A DNA stretch of 64,000 nucleotides. It comes from Nostoc sp. C052. GTDB lineage: Bacteria > Cyanobacteriota > Cyanobacteriia > Cyanobacteriales > Nostocaceae. The notes under the pieces are model-generated. The model was not told the DNA's origin, did no database searches, and saw nothing but the letters and a program-made list of their open reading frames with translations. Where the stretch lies: positions 3,840,001 through 3,904,000 of the forward strand of contig NZ_CP040272.1 in the NCBI RefSeq assembly GCF_013393905.1, read 5' to 3'. A program made the translations under genes and the position numbers. This document shows positions 34,734 through 43,759 of this stretch, piece after piece. Position 1 is the first letter of the stretch; each line of letters begins with the position of its first letter.

Positions 34734-35771
34734 ATGAAGTATAACCAACTTGGCAAAAGTGACTTAAAGGTTTCCGAAATTTGTCTGGGCACAATGACTT
34801 ATGGACAGCAAAATACTATCGAAGAAGCCCACGAGCAGCTAGATTATTCTATTGCCCAAGGAGTCAATTTTATTGATGCGGCAGAGATGTACCCTGTGCC
34901 AACAAGTGCTGAAACTTATGGCTTAACTGAAACTTACATCGGGGAATGGTTAAAACGTCAACAAAGAGAGCAACTTATTATAGCTACTAAAATTGCTGGT
35001 CCTGGACGAGGCTTTAAATGGGTACGTGGTGGAGCCAAAGCAATTGATCGTGATAATATCAAACAAGCTGTAGATGATAGTCTAAAAAGATTACAGACCG
35101 ACTATATCGATCTGTACCAAATTCATTGGCCCGATCGCTATGTGCCAAGATTTGGGCAAACGGTATTCGATCCGACTCAGGTGGAAACAACAGTTCCCAT
35201 CCCTGAACAGCTAGCAGTTTTTGCCGATGTAATTAAAGCAGGGAAAATTCGCTATCTTGGTTTGAGTAATGAAACGCCTTGGGGAGTCGCCCAATTTAGT
35301 AACGCCGCTAAACAATTAGGATTGCCCAAAGTTGTTTCGATTCAAAATGCTTACAACTTGCTAAATCGAGTATTTGATGGAGCCTTAGCAGAAGCAGTTT
35401 ATCACGAAGAAATTGGCTTACTAGCTTATAGTCCTTTAGCATTTGGCTACTTGACTGGCAAATACCTAAATGGCAAACCAGAGAAAGCAAGAGTCACATT
35501 GTTTGAAAATTTTGGTCAGCGCTATTTGAAACCAAAAGTCAGTCAAGCAGTAGAAGCTTATGTGGAAATTGCCAAGCGCTATCAACTCAGTCCAGCACAT
35601 CTAGCTTTGGCATTCGTGCGGAGTCGTTGGTTTGTGCCTAGCACAATTATTGGTGCTACGACACTAGAACAACTCAAAGAGAATCTGGAAAGTGTGGATG
35701 TAGTTCTCAACAAAGACATTTTGGAAGAGTTGGATATAGTTCATGCTCAGTCGCCAAATCCAGCACCATAG
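34734..35771 (+). CDS. aldo/keto reductase, Tas-like
   Basis: This NADPH-dependent oxidoreductase has 345 residues. It begins MKYNQLGKSDLKVSEICLGTMTYGQQN. The catalytic tetrad is visible: Asp and Tyr in NFIDAAEMYPVPTSAETYG, Lys in LIIATKIAGPGRG, and His in LYQIHWPDRY. SIQNAYNLLNR and STIIGATTLEQLKENL complete the cofactor site. GTMTYGQQN and the long loop match E. coli Tas. The substrate is unknown. Confidence 0.92.
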   Translation: MKYNQLGKSDLKVSEICLGTMTYGQQNTIEEAHEQLDYSIAQGVNFIDAAEMYPVPTSAETYGLTETYIGEWLKRQQREQLIIATKIAGPGRGFKWVRGGAKAIDRDNIKQAVDDSLKRLQTDYIDLYQIHWPDRYVPRFGQTVFDPTQVETTVPIPEQLAVFADVIKAGKIRYLGLSNETPWGVAQFSNAAKQLGLPKVVSIQNAYNLLNRVFDGALAEAVYHEEIGLLAYSPLAFGYLTGKYLNGKPEKARVTLFENFGQRYLKPKVSQAVEAYVEIAKRYQLSPAHLALAFVRSRWFVPSTIIGATTLEQLKENLESVDVVLNKDILEELDIVHAQSPNPAP

Positions 35772-35773
35772 GA

Positions 35774-35816
35774 GTGGTGAGTAATGAGTAATGAGTAATG
35801 AGTAATGAGTGGTGAG
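35774..35816. repeat. AGTAATG tandem heptamers
   Basis: Four to five near-perfect copies of GAGTAATG/AGTAATG follow the aldo/keto reductase stop codon. This is STRR-type DNA. Confidence 0.8.
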
Positions 35817-35862
35817 TTACTGAACTAACTTATAAACGGCGCAAGCCTGAGTAATTTCCCTC

Positions 35863-35908
35863 GTTACCAGGCTGGAGCCTGGTAACGCCTTCCTAGAGCC
35901 TCTGGCTC
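35863..35908. repeat. pair of adjacent hairpins
   Basis: GTTACCAGGC and GCCTGGTAAC (35863-35886) are followed by AGAGCC/GGCTCT (35894-35908). They sit between the reductase and the binding-protein gene and may act as a terminator or a repeat remnant. Confidence 0.65.
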
Positions 35909-35966
35909 TCATTAATCAATTTCCAGTTTGTCTGGAATTATCTTAGTTTTATGGAGAAATAAATCA

Positions 35967-37061
35967 TTGACGAGTAAATTTCAAAATTCTTATTTGCTGC
36001 GTAACTTAAAAAGTTTGCTTCGAGTTGGTCAACAGGGTTCAACCAAAGCACTCATTTGGCTATTGGTAGCGCAATCTGGCTTGAGTTTGATGGTTTCTGG
36101 ATGTAGTTCAACTAACTCTGCCAATTCCACAGTAAAACCTGTGAGTGACCAGAGTCAAAGTTCCTCAACAGCACAAAATTCTGCACCTGAAAAACAGACA
36201 GTAGTTCGCATTGGTTATATTAAGGGAAGTTTGTCTGCGATCGCAAAAGAACGCGGCACTTTAGAGCGTGAACTCACTCCCAAGAATATAAAAATTGAAT
36301 GGGTTGGTACATTCCCATCATTTGCACCTGTATTAGAAACAATCAATGCTAAAAGTTCTGATTTAGGAGCAGGCGGTGATATTGCTGGTTTATCTGCTTT
36401 ATCTGGTGGGATTAATGCTTGCATTATTGCCTACCGACCGGCTAATCGCAACTCAGAAGGGATTGTAGTTCATGCCGATTCCCCCATTCGGAAATTCGAT
36501 GATCTGATTGGTAAAAAAGTCATTGTGAATCGAGGTGGAATCAGCGAACATTTGCTATTGAAACTATTAGAAAAAGAAAATATTCCCAAAGAGAAAGTAA
36601 GTCGCGTTTACATGAAACCCGATGAAGCCCTACCAGCTTGGGCATCGCATCACGTAGATGCTTGGGCAGTTTGGGACCCTTGGGTTGCTAGTGCTGAACT
36701 TAAATACAATGCCCGTCAAATTCCTTTACCTGCACAAGTTCCCCATTACTCCCTTTATATGGTGGATAGAGATGCACTAAAACAAAAATCTGAGGCGATT
36801 AGAGAAGTGATTGCAATTCTTGCTAAAGAAGCTGAATGGCTAAATAAAAATCCCCAAGAGAATCAAAAAGTATACCAAAAAGTATCAGGATTACAGCCTG
36901 AAGTTGTAAAGCGTACATTTGAACGCCGACCTGTTGATGGAGTGCTTCCCTTAGAACCAAAAGTAATTGCCGATTTACAGAGTGCTGCTGATTGGATATA
37001 CAAACAGGGAATTGTTCAGAAACGAGTAGAAGTGCGCGATGCACTCTGTCCCAGTTCTTAG
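35967..37061 (+). CDS. ABC transporter substrate-binding lipoprotein, aliphatic sulfonate (SsuA) type
   Basis: I place the start at TTG 35967, with GGAG ten bases upstream; TTG 35928 is an alternative. A hydrophobic stretch and lipobox LMVSGC precede a Ser/Gln linker. The binding fold starts VVRIGYIKGSLSAIAKERG, then DLGAGGDIAGLSALSGGINA, VNRGGISEHLLLKLLEKENI, and WASHHVDAWAVWDPWVASAE, all typical of sulfonate/nitrate-type (NMT1-like) binding proteins. No permease or ATPase gene is adjacent. The ligand, probably a sulfonate or sulfate ester, is inferred. Confidence 0.82.
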   Translation: MTSKFQNSYLLRNLKSLLRVGQQGSTKALIWLLVAQSGLSLMVSGCSSTNSANSTVKPVSDQSQSSSTAQNSAPEKQTVVRIGYIKGSLSAIAKERGTLERELTPKNIKIEWVGTFPSFAPVLETINAKSSDLGAGGDIAGLSALSGGINACIIAYRPANRNSEGIVVHADSPIRKFDDLIGKKVIVNRGGISEHLLLKLLEKENIPKEKVSRVYMKPDEALPAWASHHVDAWAVWDPWVASAELKYNARQIPLPAQVPHYSLYMVDRDALKQKSEAIREVIAILAKEAEWLNKNPQENQKVYQKVSGLQPEVVKRTFERRPVDGVLPLEPKVIADLQSAADWIYKQGIVQKRVEVRDALCPSS

Positions 37062-37087
37062 ATTCAAAACTAGATATTAGGTAAAAT

Positions 37088-38215
37088 ATGACTTTTATAG
37101 CAACATCAGTTGATCAAAATACTATTCGTCGTCGGGGTACTGGTTTAAGAGCTTACAATCCCGAAAAAGTATTCAAGGGATACACACTTTTCACACCTCT
37201 AACAGGCCAAGGTGAAGTCTACCTTCTGAACTTGGAAGGAGAAGTAGTACACCAGTGGAATCTGCCTTATCCACCAGGGTTATATGGTTATCTCTTGCCC
37301 AATGGCAACCTTTTTTATAACGGTAAGACTCCACCAGAAGAACCCCTACGTTTTGCATTGTGGGCTGCATTCAAAAGTGGCGTTGTTTTAGAAGCAGATC
37401 CCAAAGGAAATATTATCTGGGAATATAAGCATCCAGATCATCATCATGATGGACGCAGACTAGCCAATGGCAACACAATTATACTAGCCATTGAAAAGAT
37501 ACCTCAGTCTTTGGTTCCCCGCATCAAAGGCGGTGTAGCAGGTACAGAACCAAATGGTGAGATATATGCTGATGTGCTTTATGAGGTGACTCCAGGAGGT
37601 GAAATTGTTTGGACTTGGCACGCCCACGAACACCTCGATCCAGATATATTTACGATTACACCCCAGGATCATCGACATGAATGGACTCATGGGAATACTG
37701 TGGGTGAACTCGCTGATGGCAACATTATAGTCAGCTTTCGCAATATCTCCACAGTTGTCATTATCGATCGCAAAACCGGAGAAATCATCTGGACGTTAGG
37801 CGATGATGTGCTAGCACAGCAGCACTTCCCCAATGAACTCGCTAACGGTAATATCTTGATTTTCGACAATGGCGCACATCGCCGTAACATTGCTCTCAAT
37901 TTCTCCCGTGTGATTGAGGTGAACCGCCAAACCAAAGAGATAGTTTGGGAATACAAGGACAACCCGCCCCAAAATTTCTTTAGTTCTTACATATCAGGAG
38001 CGCAACGTTTAGCCAATGGCAATACCTTGATTACAGAAGGTGCTTATGGCCGAATATTCGAGGTGACAGTTACAGGTGAAATTGTTTGGGAATACATCAA
38101 TCCCCACTTTGCAGTTAGAAATATTCCTGGTGAGAAGTCGCCCGTAACTAGTGGAGAACAAAATACAGTCTTTCGCGCCTTTCGGTATGCACCTGAAGAA
38201 ATTCCCTGGCTTTAG
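37088..38215 (+). CDS. arylsulfotransferase (ASST)-like beta-propeller protein
   Basis: This 375-residue protein follows the sulfonate-type binding protein by 26 bp. Repeating blade motifs are visible: LPNGNLFYNG, LANGNTIILA, LADGNIIVSF, LANGNILIFD and LANGNTLITE, each followed by an IVW(E/T)Y or W strand. That is the ASST propeller pattern. His residues in HHHDGRRLANGN and HEWTHGNTV could be catalytic. No signal peptide is evident, unlike the periplasmic E. coli enzyme. A role in moving sulfuryl groups is inferred from family and neighbour. Confidence 0.82.
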   Translation: MTFIATSVDQNTIRRRGTGLRAYNPEKVFKGYTLFTPLTGQGEVYLLNLEGEVVHQWNLPYPPGLYGYLLPNGNLFYNGKTPPEEPLRFALWAAFKSGVVLEADPKGNIIWEYKHPDHHHDGRRLANGNTIILAIEKIPQSLVPRIKGGVAGTEPNGEIYADVLYEVTPGGEIVWTWHAHEHLDPDIFTITPQDHRHEWTHGNTVGELADGNIIVSFRNISTVVIIDRKTGEIIWTLGDDVLAQQHFPNELANGNILIFDNGAHRRNIALNFSRVIEVNRQTKEIVWEYKDNPPQNFFSSYISGAQRLANGNTLITEGAYGRIFEVTVTGEIVWEYINPHFAVRNIPGEKSPVTSGEQNTVFRAFRYAPEEIPWL

Positions 38216-38460
38216 GGGAAGGCAGGGGAGACAACCTTTGCGCTCTTTGCGTCCTTTGCGGTTCGTTCTCTTAACCCTCAAATTTAATGGACAGACCACT
38301 AGTAATCAAATTTCAAAATTTGGTTAGTGTCAAGGATTTTTCACGCTACACCCGCCTCAAAAAGGATTTTGTGACACTAACAATTTAAAATTTGGGATTT
38401 TGGATGAAAATTCAATTCCCAATGGCGATTAACAAGTTCTATTTACCAAGGTACTTAAAC
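38216..38460. other. gap with a fold-back element
   Basis: GTTAGTGTCA (38323-38332) and TGACACTAAC (38372-38381) are exact complements, and each is followed or preceded by AGGATTTT. A short cctttgcggttcgtt repeat lies near 38255. It precedes the GST gene. Confidence 0.6.
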
Positions 38461-39132
38461 ATGGCTGAAATTAAAGTATACAGTGCAGTTGTTTGTCCTT
38501 ATGCTCACCGTACCCGCTTGGTACTTCAAGAGAAAGGCATCGACTTTGATTTGATTGAGATTGATTTGCAGAATAAGCCGGAAGGATTTACGAAAGTTTC
38601 CCCTTATGGTAAGGTTCCTGCGATCGCTCATGGCGATAACCGAGTTTGGGAATCTGCGGTAATTAACGAATATCTCGATGAGGTATTTCCCAATCCACCT
38701 CTGTTACCCAGCAACCCCATTGCTAAGGCACAGGCTCGCATCTGGATCGATTTTGCTAACACTAGGTTCGTTCCCGCTTTTTCTACCCTGCTGCGGAGTT
38801 CAGATCCCCAAAAGCAAGAAGAAGCTAAACAGGAACTATACAAACACCTGGAATTCATTGAAAACGAAGGTTTAGCAAAGCTATCTGGAGAAGGCCCTTA
38901 CTGGTTTGGTGAATCCATCAGTTTGGTCGATTTCACCTATTTCCCCTGGTTTGAGCGCTGGGCTGCACTCAAGCAGTATCGCGGCTTTGGAATCCCAGAG
39001 CAATTTACCCGTGTACGTCAGTGGAAACGGGCTTTGAAAGAGCGTGAGTCTGTGAAAGCGATCGCTCATTCTAAGGAATTCTACATTGAGCGGTATGCTA
39101 AATTCGCTGCGCCTACTCTCGCTGCTGTTTAG
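38461..39132 (+). CDS. glutathione S-transferase family protein
   Basis: From ATG 38461 (MAEIKVYSAVVCPYAHRTRL) the protein has 223 residues. The N-terminal thioredoxin fold has CPYAHR in the active-site position, VSPYGKVPAIAHG with the cis-Pro, and VWESAVINEYLDE, the glutathione-binding segment. The helical C-terminal domain (about 90-215) contains GPYWFGESISLVDFTYFPWFER. Upstream in-frame ATGs lack homology. The Cys suggests an omega/lambda-like thiol transferase rather than a classical Ser/Tyr GST. Confidence 0.9.
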   Translation: MAEIKVYSAVVCPYAHRTRLVLQEKGIDFDLIEIDLQNKPEGFTKVSPYGKVPAIAHGDNRVWESAVINEYLDEVFPNPPLLPSNPIAKAQARIWIDFANTRFVPAFSTLLRSSDPQKQEEAKQELYKHLEFIENEGLAKLSGEGPYWFGESISLVDFTYFPWFERWAALKQYRGFGIPEQFTRVRQWKRALKERESVKAIAHSKEFYIERYAKFAAPTLAAV

Positions 39133-39254
39133 GGACTTCCAAATAAAACAATATCCAATTACTTCTTGTGGGGTGGGCGTCTCGCCCGCCTTATGGACTG
39201 GGCGCTCATGTTGCCCACCCCACAATATTGGATAATTTATTTCTTGGAGTTCCC
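39132..39254. repeat. fold-back element with long imperfect terminal repeats
   Basis: GGGACTTCC...AATATCCAA and TTGGATAATTTATTTC...GGAGTTCCC match along about 27 bp. The centre has GTGGGGTGGGC paired with GCCCACCCCAC. The left end overlaps the GST stop codon. This is MITE-like, and I recall similar elements in Nostoc genomes. Confidence 0.75.
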
Positions 39255-39300
39255 TTAAATAAATTTATCCTCTCGTTCCTTGGCTCTGCGTGAGAACGAG

Positions 39301-40311
39301 TTAATTACGAATTACGACTTTTCCAAAGTGAGTCGCGCTTTTGAGGTAATGATAAGCCTCTCGTGCCTCAGTGAAGGGGAAAACTCGATCAATAATCGGT
39401 TTGATTTGATGTTGTTGCATCGCCTGATTCATCGCCTCAAACATTTCGCGACTGCCAACATAAATTCCCTGAACTGTTAAACTCTTAAAAAGTATTGGCA
39501 TGGGGTCAATCTCATTTCCTCTGCCTGACAATACGCCAATCAAACTAATATGTCCCCTAATGCGGACTGCTTGTAGCGATTTTGGCAGAGTACCTGCACC
39601 GCCTACCTCAACTACATGATCTACACCTGTGCGATTAGTTAATTGATAAACTTGCTTTTCCCAATCTGGTGTTGTTTTATAGTTGATTGTCTCGTCAGCA
39701 CCAAGTTGTTTCGCCCGTGCCAACTTTTCATCACTGCTGGAAGTAATAATTGCTCTTGCACCATGTATCTTAGCAAACTGGAGAGCAAAAATTGAAACTC
39801 CTCCAGTACCGAGTAATAAAATACTATCACCTGCGCCAATATTGCCTTTTGTCACTAGTCCGTGCCAAGCTGTAACTGCTGCACAAGGTAAAGTTGCAGC
39901 TTCAATATCGGATAAGTATTCAGGTAATATCACTAAACCATCTTGGTGTAATACAACATACTCAGCCAGCATTCCATCGATACCGCTTCCGAGATCGGAT
40001 TTCATTTTCTCTTTAGTTAAAGAGCCATAAATCCAGTCTTGGAAGAAAATACCAGCCACACGATCGCCTATTTTTACCCGTGTCACACCTTCTCCCACCG
40101 CCACCACTTCCCCTGCACCGTCAGATACGGGAATTAACGGATATTTCTGTCGATTACCGTAAGCTCCTTCAATAACAAGCAGATCGCGGTAATTTAAGGA
40201 TATTGCTTTGATTTGAATGAGAACTTGTCCAACTGCGGGTTGTGGTTCAGGGCGATCAACTAACGCCAGGGCATCAATTCCGGCGTTGCTTTGAATTTCG
40301 TAAACTTTCAT
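39301..40311 (-). CDS. zinc-independent medium-chain dehydrogenase/quinone reductase-like protein
   Basis: This 336-residue protein has the MDR layout: GroES-like N-terminus with NYRDLLVIEGAYG and PLIPVSDGAGEVVAVGEGV, then the Rossmann domain LLLGTGGVSIFALQFAKIHGA and GADETINYKT. The structural-zinc Cys cluster is absent. It probably reduces quinones or aldehydes with NADPH. The product is by family. Confidence 0.88.
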   Translation of the reverse strand: MKVYEIQSNAGIDALALVDRPEPQPAVGQVLIQIKAISLNYRDLLVIEGAYGNRQKYPLIPVSDGAGEVVAVGEGVTRVKIGDRVAGIFFQDWIYGSLTKEKMKSDLGSGIDGMLAEYVVLHQDGLVILPEYLSDIEAATLPCAAVTAWHGLVTKGNIGAGDSILLLGTGGVSIFALQFAKIHGARAIITSSSDEKLARAKQLGADETINYKTTPDWEKQVYQLTNRTGVDHVVEVGGAGTLPKSLQAVRIRGHISLIGVLSGRGNEIDPMPILFKSLTVQGIYVGSREMFEAMNQAMQQHQIKPIIDRVFPFTEAREAYHYLKSATHFGKVVIRN

Positions 40312-40359
40312 ATAATTTCTGTCCTATTCCCGCTTTAACTTATCTTCTCGCTTTAAAAA

Positions 40360-41685
40360 ATGGTTCCTTCCAAACGAGTTTATTTATTATTAGTTTTGGG
40401 TATAGCGATCGCTCCGATCCTATCCTTATTTCTGATCGTTAAAGCAGCCATCGCCATCACTGTGCTATTTGATGCCATCGTTCTCGGACTGATGGTTGTA
40501 GATGGTTTACAGGTGCGACGTTCTCGTGTGCAAATTACCCGCGAATTACCATCACGGTTATCCATTGGGCGGGATAATCCCGTGGTGCTGAAAGTGACAT
40601 CGCCAAATACCAACGCCCAAATTGAAATTCGCGACTATTACCCAACAGGATTTGGCGTTTCTACACCTGCACTCAACGCGATTATTCCCAGTAACAGCAC
40701 GGAGGAATTGACGTATACCGTCCACCCGACACAGCGCGGAGAGTTTCCTTGGGGGAATATCCAAGTTCGACAGTTGGGGATTTGGGGATTAGCTTGGGAT
40801 GATTGGCAAATCCCTCAAAGTCTGCCAGTGAAAGTTTATCCTGATTTAGTCGGATTGCGATCGCTCACAATTCGTCTGACACTGCAATCATCAGGATCAA
40901 TGCGCCAATCTCGCAAAACTGGTATTGGTACAGAGTTTGCTGAACTGCGAAACTATCGCACCGGTGACGATTTGCGGTTTATTGATTGGAAAGCTACCGC
41001 CCGTCGGGTTGGCGCTTATGGTAATGCTATGCCACTGGTGAGAGTTCTAGAACCAGAACAGGAACAAACACTACTGATATTACTCGATCGCGGACGGTTG
41101 ATGACAGCAAAAGTTCAGAGTTTGCAGCGATTTGACTGGGGTTTAAATGCAACTTTATCCTTAGCTTTGGCAGGTTTACATCGAGGCGATCGCGTGGGTG
41201 TTGGTGTATTTGACCGCCAGATGCATACGTGGATTCCCCCAGAACGCGGTCAACATCATCTGAATCAGCTAATTGATCGCCTGACTCCCATTCAACCAGT
41301 TTTATTGGAATCTGATTACTTGGGGGCAGTGACAAACGTTTTGCAGCGACAAACTCGGAGGGCGCTGGTAGTAGTGATTACCGATTTAGTTGATGTCACT
41401 GCCTCTACAGAACTCCTAGCCGCACTCACCAAACTAGCACCCCGCTATCTCCCCTTTTGCGTTACTCTGCGAGATCCGCAAGTTGATCGGCTAGCAAACA
41501 CATTCACCGATGATGTTACAGGTGCTTATGCCCGTGCAGTATCACTAGATTTATTAATGCAACGACAAGTGGCTTATGCCCAACTAAAACAAAAAGGTGT
41601 ATTGGTACTAGATGCACCAGCAAATCAAATTGCCGATCAGTTAGTTGAGCGATATCTGCAACTCAAAGCGCGAAATCAACTTTGA
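40360..41685 (+). CDS. DUF58 domain-containing protein
   Basis: This 441-residue protein has two N-terminal membrane segments (about 5-45), then beta-rich sequence. The DUF58 hallmark is GTEFAELRNYRTGDDLRFIDWKATARR (about 190-216). A vWA-like end follows (LLILLDRG, VVVITDLVD). DUF58 proteins usually sit beside MoxR AAA ATPases. Here the only MoxR in the window is 21 kb away. The role is unknown. Confidence 0.88.
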   Translation: MVPSKRVYLLLVLGIAIAPILSLFLIVKAAIAITVLFDAIVLGLMVVDGLQVRRSRVQITRELPSRLSIGRDNPVVLKVTSPNTNAQIEIRDYYPTGFGVSTPALNAIIPSNSTEELTYTVHPTQRGEFPWGNIQVRQLGIWGLAWDDWQIPQSLPVKVYPDLVGLRSLTIRLTLQSSGSMRQSRKTGIGTEFAELRNYRTGDDLRFIDWKATARRVGAYGNAMPLVRVLEPEQEQTLLILLDRGRLMTAKVQSLQRFDWGLNATLSLALAGLHRGDRVGVGVFDRQMHTWIPPERGQHHLNQLIDRLTPIQPVLLESDYLGAVTNVLQRQTRRALVVVITDLVDVTASTELLAALTKLAPRYLPFCVTLRDPQVDRLANTFTDDVTGAYARAVSLDLLMQRQVAYAQLKQKGVLVLDAPANQIADQLVERYLQLKARNQL

Positions 41686-41731
41686 CCAAACTTGAGGGTA
41701 AGTAATAGGCGCTTCAAGACTCTTTACTAGT

Positions 41732-41870
41732 AGGACTTACGCAATAACTCTCTGAAACTCTTATTTCTTTGTGTCCTTCTCTGACGAGACGCTACGCGAA
41801 TGCGTCCTACCCTACGGGAAGCCGCTCCGCGTCTATGCGGTTCGTTTTTTCATGATTTTGCGTAAGTCCT
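41732..41870. repeat. 139-bp fold-back element with 12-bp terminal repeats
   Basis: AGGACTTACGCA and TGCGTAAGTCCT are exact complements. The interior (41767-41848) is 82 bp long and recurs with few changes at 43515-43596. Part of the left arm also matches 3491-3515 near livM. Confidence 0.85.
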
Positions 41871-41902
41871 GACTCCTATCCCATTAATTTTATGGGGCTG
41901 CT

Positions 41903-41936
41903 AGATCCCCGACAACTTCTGCGAAGTCGGGGATCT
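41903..41936. repeat. hairpin related to the 23.1-kb terminator
   Basis: AGATCCCCGAC pairs almost fully with AGTCGGGGATCT. There is no T run, so it is a dispersed palindrome rather than a sure terminator. Confidence 0.7.
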
Positions 41937-42059
41937 GAACATCACTAATCTCTCAAAACTCTTTCGGCATAGCTTTTTTAGTTTTAAAGCGATCGCTATG
42001 TTAATGTTACCGAAGACTGAGGTTTATTAAAACATAACTAACAATCACGCTCAATGCCC

Positions 42060-43118
42060 TCATTCTGAAATTAACTCACGATACACCATCATTGTTTCCT
42101 GATGAACGCGGGCAACACTCAGCCTTTCTAAGTTTTTATTTGCCCGCTGTTTCCATTCGTGCAGCATCTCGGCACTACTCAGTAATTTTACTAAAACCCC
42201 AGCCAAAGCATTACTATCTTTTACTGGCACCAAAAGACCTGCTTGCCCATTGTCCAAAGCTTCAGGAATGCCGTCTACCTGAGTGCCAACGATCGCAATT
42301 CCAGTTTCTCTAGCTTCTGAAAGTACCAAAGGGCAAGGGTCACGGTGGGAAGCCAGCACAAATATGTCACAAGATATCAGATAGCGTTGAGGTTCCGGTT
42401 GGAAGCCTTCAAAATGAATGCGTTCTTTTACAGAAGTTGCTTGTGCTTGAGCCTCAAATAGTTGTTTATCAGGGCCATTTCCAACTAAATAAAGATGCGC
42501 TTGGGGAAAATCTGAGGCAATTTGTTCAAAGGCCGCGATTAACTCAGCAATTCCCTTACGTTGATACATGCCGGCGACAGTGGCGATCGCTGGATGCTGT
42601 AATGGTAAAGGTTGATAATCTTTTATCTGTCGGGTGCGGGGACTGCCTAAAGTGCCATTACATACCACCCGCAACTTGTATTCTGGGATACCACGCCTAA
42701 TCATAGAATCTCCCACAGCCTTACTGACAGCAATTACCCTATCAGCTAAACCCATCAGCAGGCTAGCACGCTGAAATTCATTGTGGACTGTGGAAACTAA
42801 AGCATATTTGTGTCCTTTAAAAATACGTGCTAGTATGACCCCCGTCATCATGTGTGCATGAACAATATCCGGTTGAAATTCAGCTGCGATCGCTCGGTAA
42901 CCCATAGCTGCTTTAATCATATTTAGCGGTTTCCGACTTTGGTCTAGTTGGTAGTGCTTAACACCACAAATCTCTAGTAAAGCCTCATATTCACCACCAG
43001 CAGAAATAACCGCTACCTCATCACCACTTTTTGCTTGTAAACAAGCCAAATCCACAGCCACATTCACAATACCGTTACCTATTTCTTGAACGTGATTCAA
43101 AATATGTATAATTCGCAT
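42060..43118 (-). CDS. glycosyltransferase family 4 protein
   Basis: This 352-residue GT-B fold enzyme starts MRIIHILNHVQEIGNGIVNVAVDLA. It has QPDIVHAHMMTGVI and IAVSKAVGDSMIRRGI in the N-terminal domain. The C-terminal domain has VAGMYQRKGIAELIAAFEQI, LVGNGPDKQLFE, and SHRDPCPLVLSEARETGIAIVGTQVDGIPE, the GT4 donor site (here R-x-P-x-P in place of the usual EGFP-like element). It is probably for cell-surface glycan. Acceptor and sugar are unknown. Confidence 0.9.
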   Translation of the reverse strand: MRIIHILNHVQEIGNGIVNVAVDLACLQAKSGDEVAVISAGGEYEALLEICGVKHYQLDQSRKPLNMIKAAMGYRAIAAEFQPDIVHAHMMTGVILARIFKGHKYALVSTVHNEFQRASLLMGLADRVIAVSKAVGDSMIRRGIPEYKLRVVCNGTLGSPRTRQIKDYQPLPLQHPAIATVAGMYQRKGIAELIAAFEQIASDFPQAHLYLVGNGPDKQLFEAQAQATSVKERIHFEGFQPEPQRYLISCDIFVLASHRDPCPLVLSEARETGIAIVGTQVDGIPEALDNGQAGLLVPVKDSNALAGVLVKLLSSAEMLHEWKQRANKNLERLSVARVHQETMMVYRELISE

Positions 43119-43759
43119 AATCTTTGAGATGTGTATAAAAAATAAAGATAAGTAACTGAGTATAAATCAACATAATTATTGAGGTCTTCAGTCACAACTC
43201 AAAAGTAGTCAGTAGTGCGTAAAATTGACCACTGGCTACTGATTAAGAGCGCTTCTAACCAATTACCTAGCTTAAAGACTTATTCAGCAATAGCTCTATA
43301 AATCGGGGTAAAACTCCAAAATTCTGATGTCTTACCAAAGCAGTGGGAGCATCCCACCTTGAAAGGGCTAGTCCTGCCAAGATGATGCGGCGAAATTAAT
43401 GTAACGTCTGAAAATAAATTAGAGCTAGAATTCTCACGGAGTTGACTAATATAGTCATTAACTAATACCATTTCTTTGTGAGCCTGCGCCAAACCCTTTT
43501 AACTTCTTTCTTTACTTTGTGTCCTTCTCTGACGAGACGCTACGCGAATGCGTCCTAGCCTACGGGAAGCCTCTCCGCGTCTATGCGGTTCGTTTTCTTA
43601 AACATGGTTTAGCGCAGCTTCATACAGAATTGGTATAACTCCAAAAAAGAATTCCTAGCTCTTTCATTTTTACGGTAGTGACTTTTAATTAACTTTTCGA
43701 GGCTAATCTTAAACCTCTCTAATGGTTCTATCCGATATGCATCGCCAACGCTTAAAAAA
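43119..43759. other. 641-bp gap with a dispersed repeat
   Basis: No gene is supported between the two glycosyltransferase genes. It contains the second 82-bp repeat copy (43515-43596) and otherwise AT-rich sequence. It should hold the promoter of the GT4 gene. Confidence 0.5.
43515..43596. repeat. 82-bp repeat, second copy
   Basis: It runs from CTTTGTGTCCTTCTCTGACG to GCGGTTCGTTTT and differs from 41767-41848 at about two positions. Unlike the first copy it has no flanking AGGACTTACGCA arms, so it may be a truncated or independent insertion. Confidence 0.85.

Larger units (their letters stand above)
41686..42059. other. repeat-rich gap downstream of the DUF58 gene
   Basis: This 374-bp stretch has no gene. 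It holds the 139-bp fold-back at 41732-41870 and the hairpin at 41903-41936. The remaining sequence is AT-rich. Confidence 0.6.
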
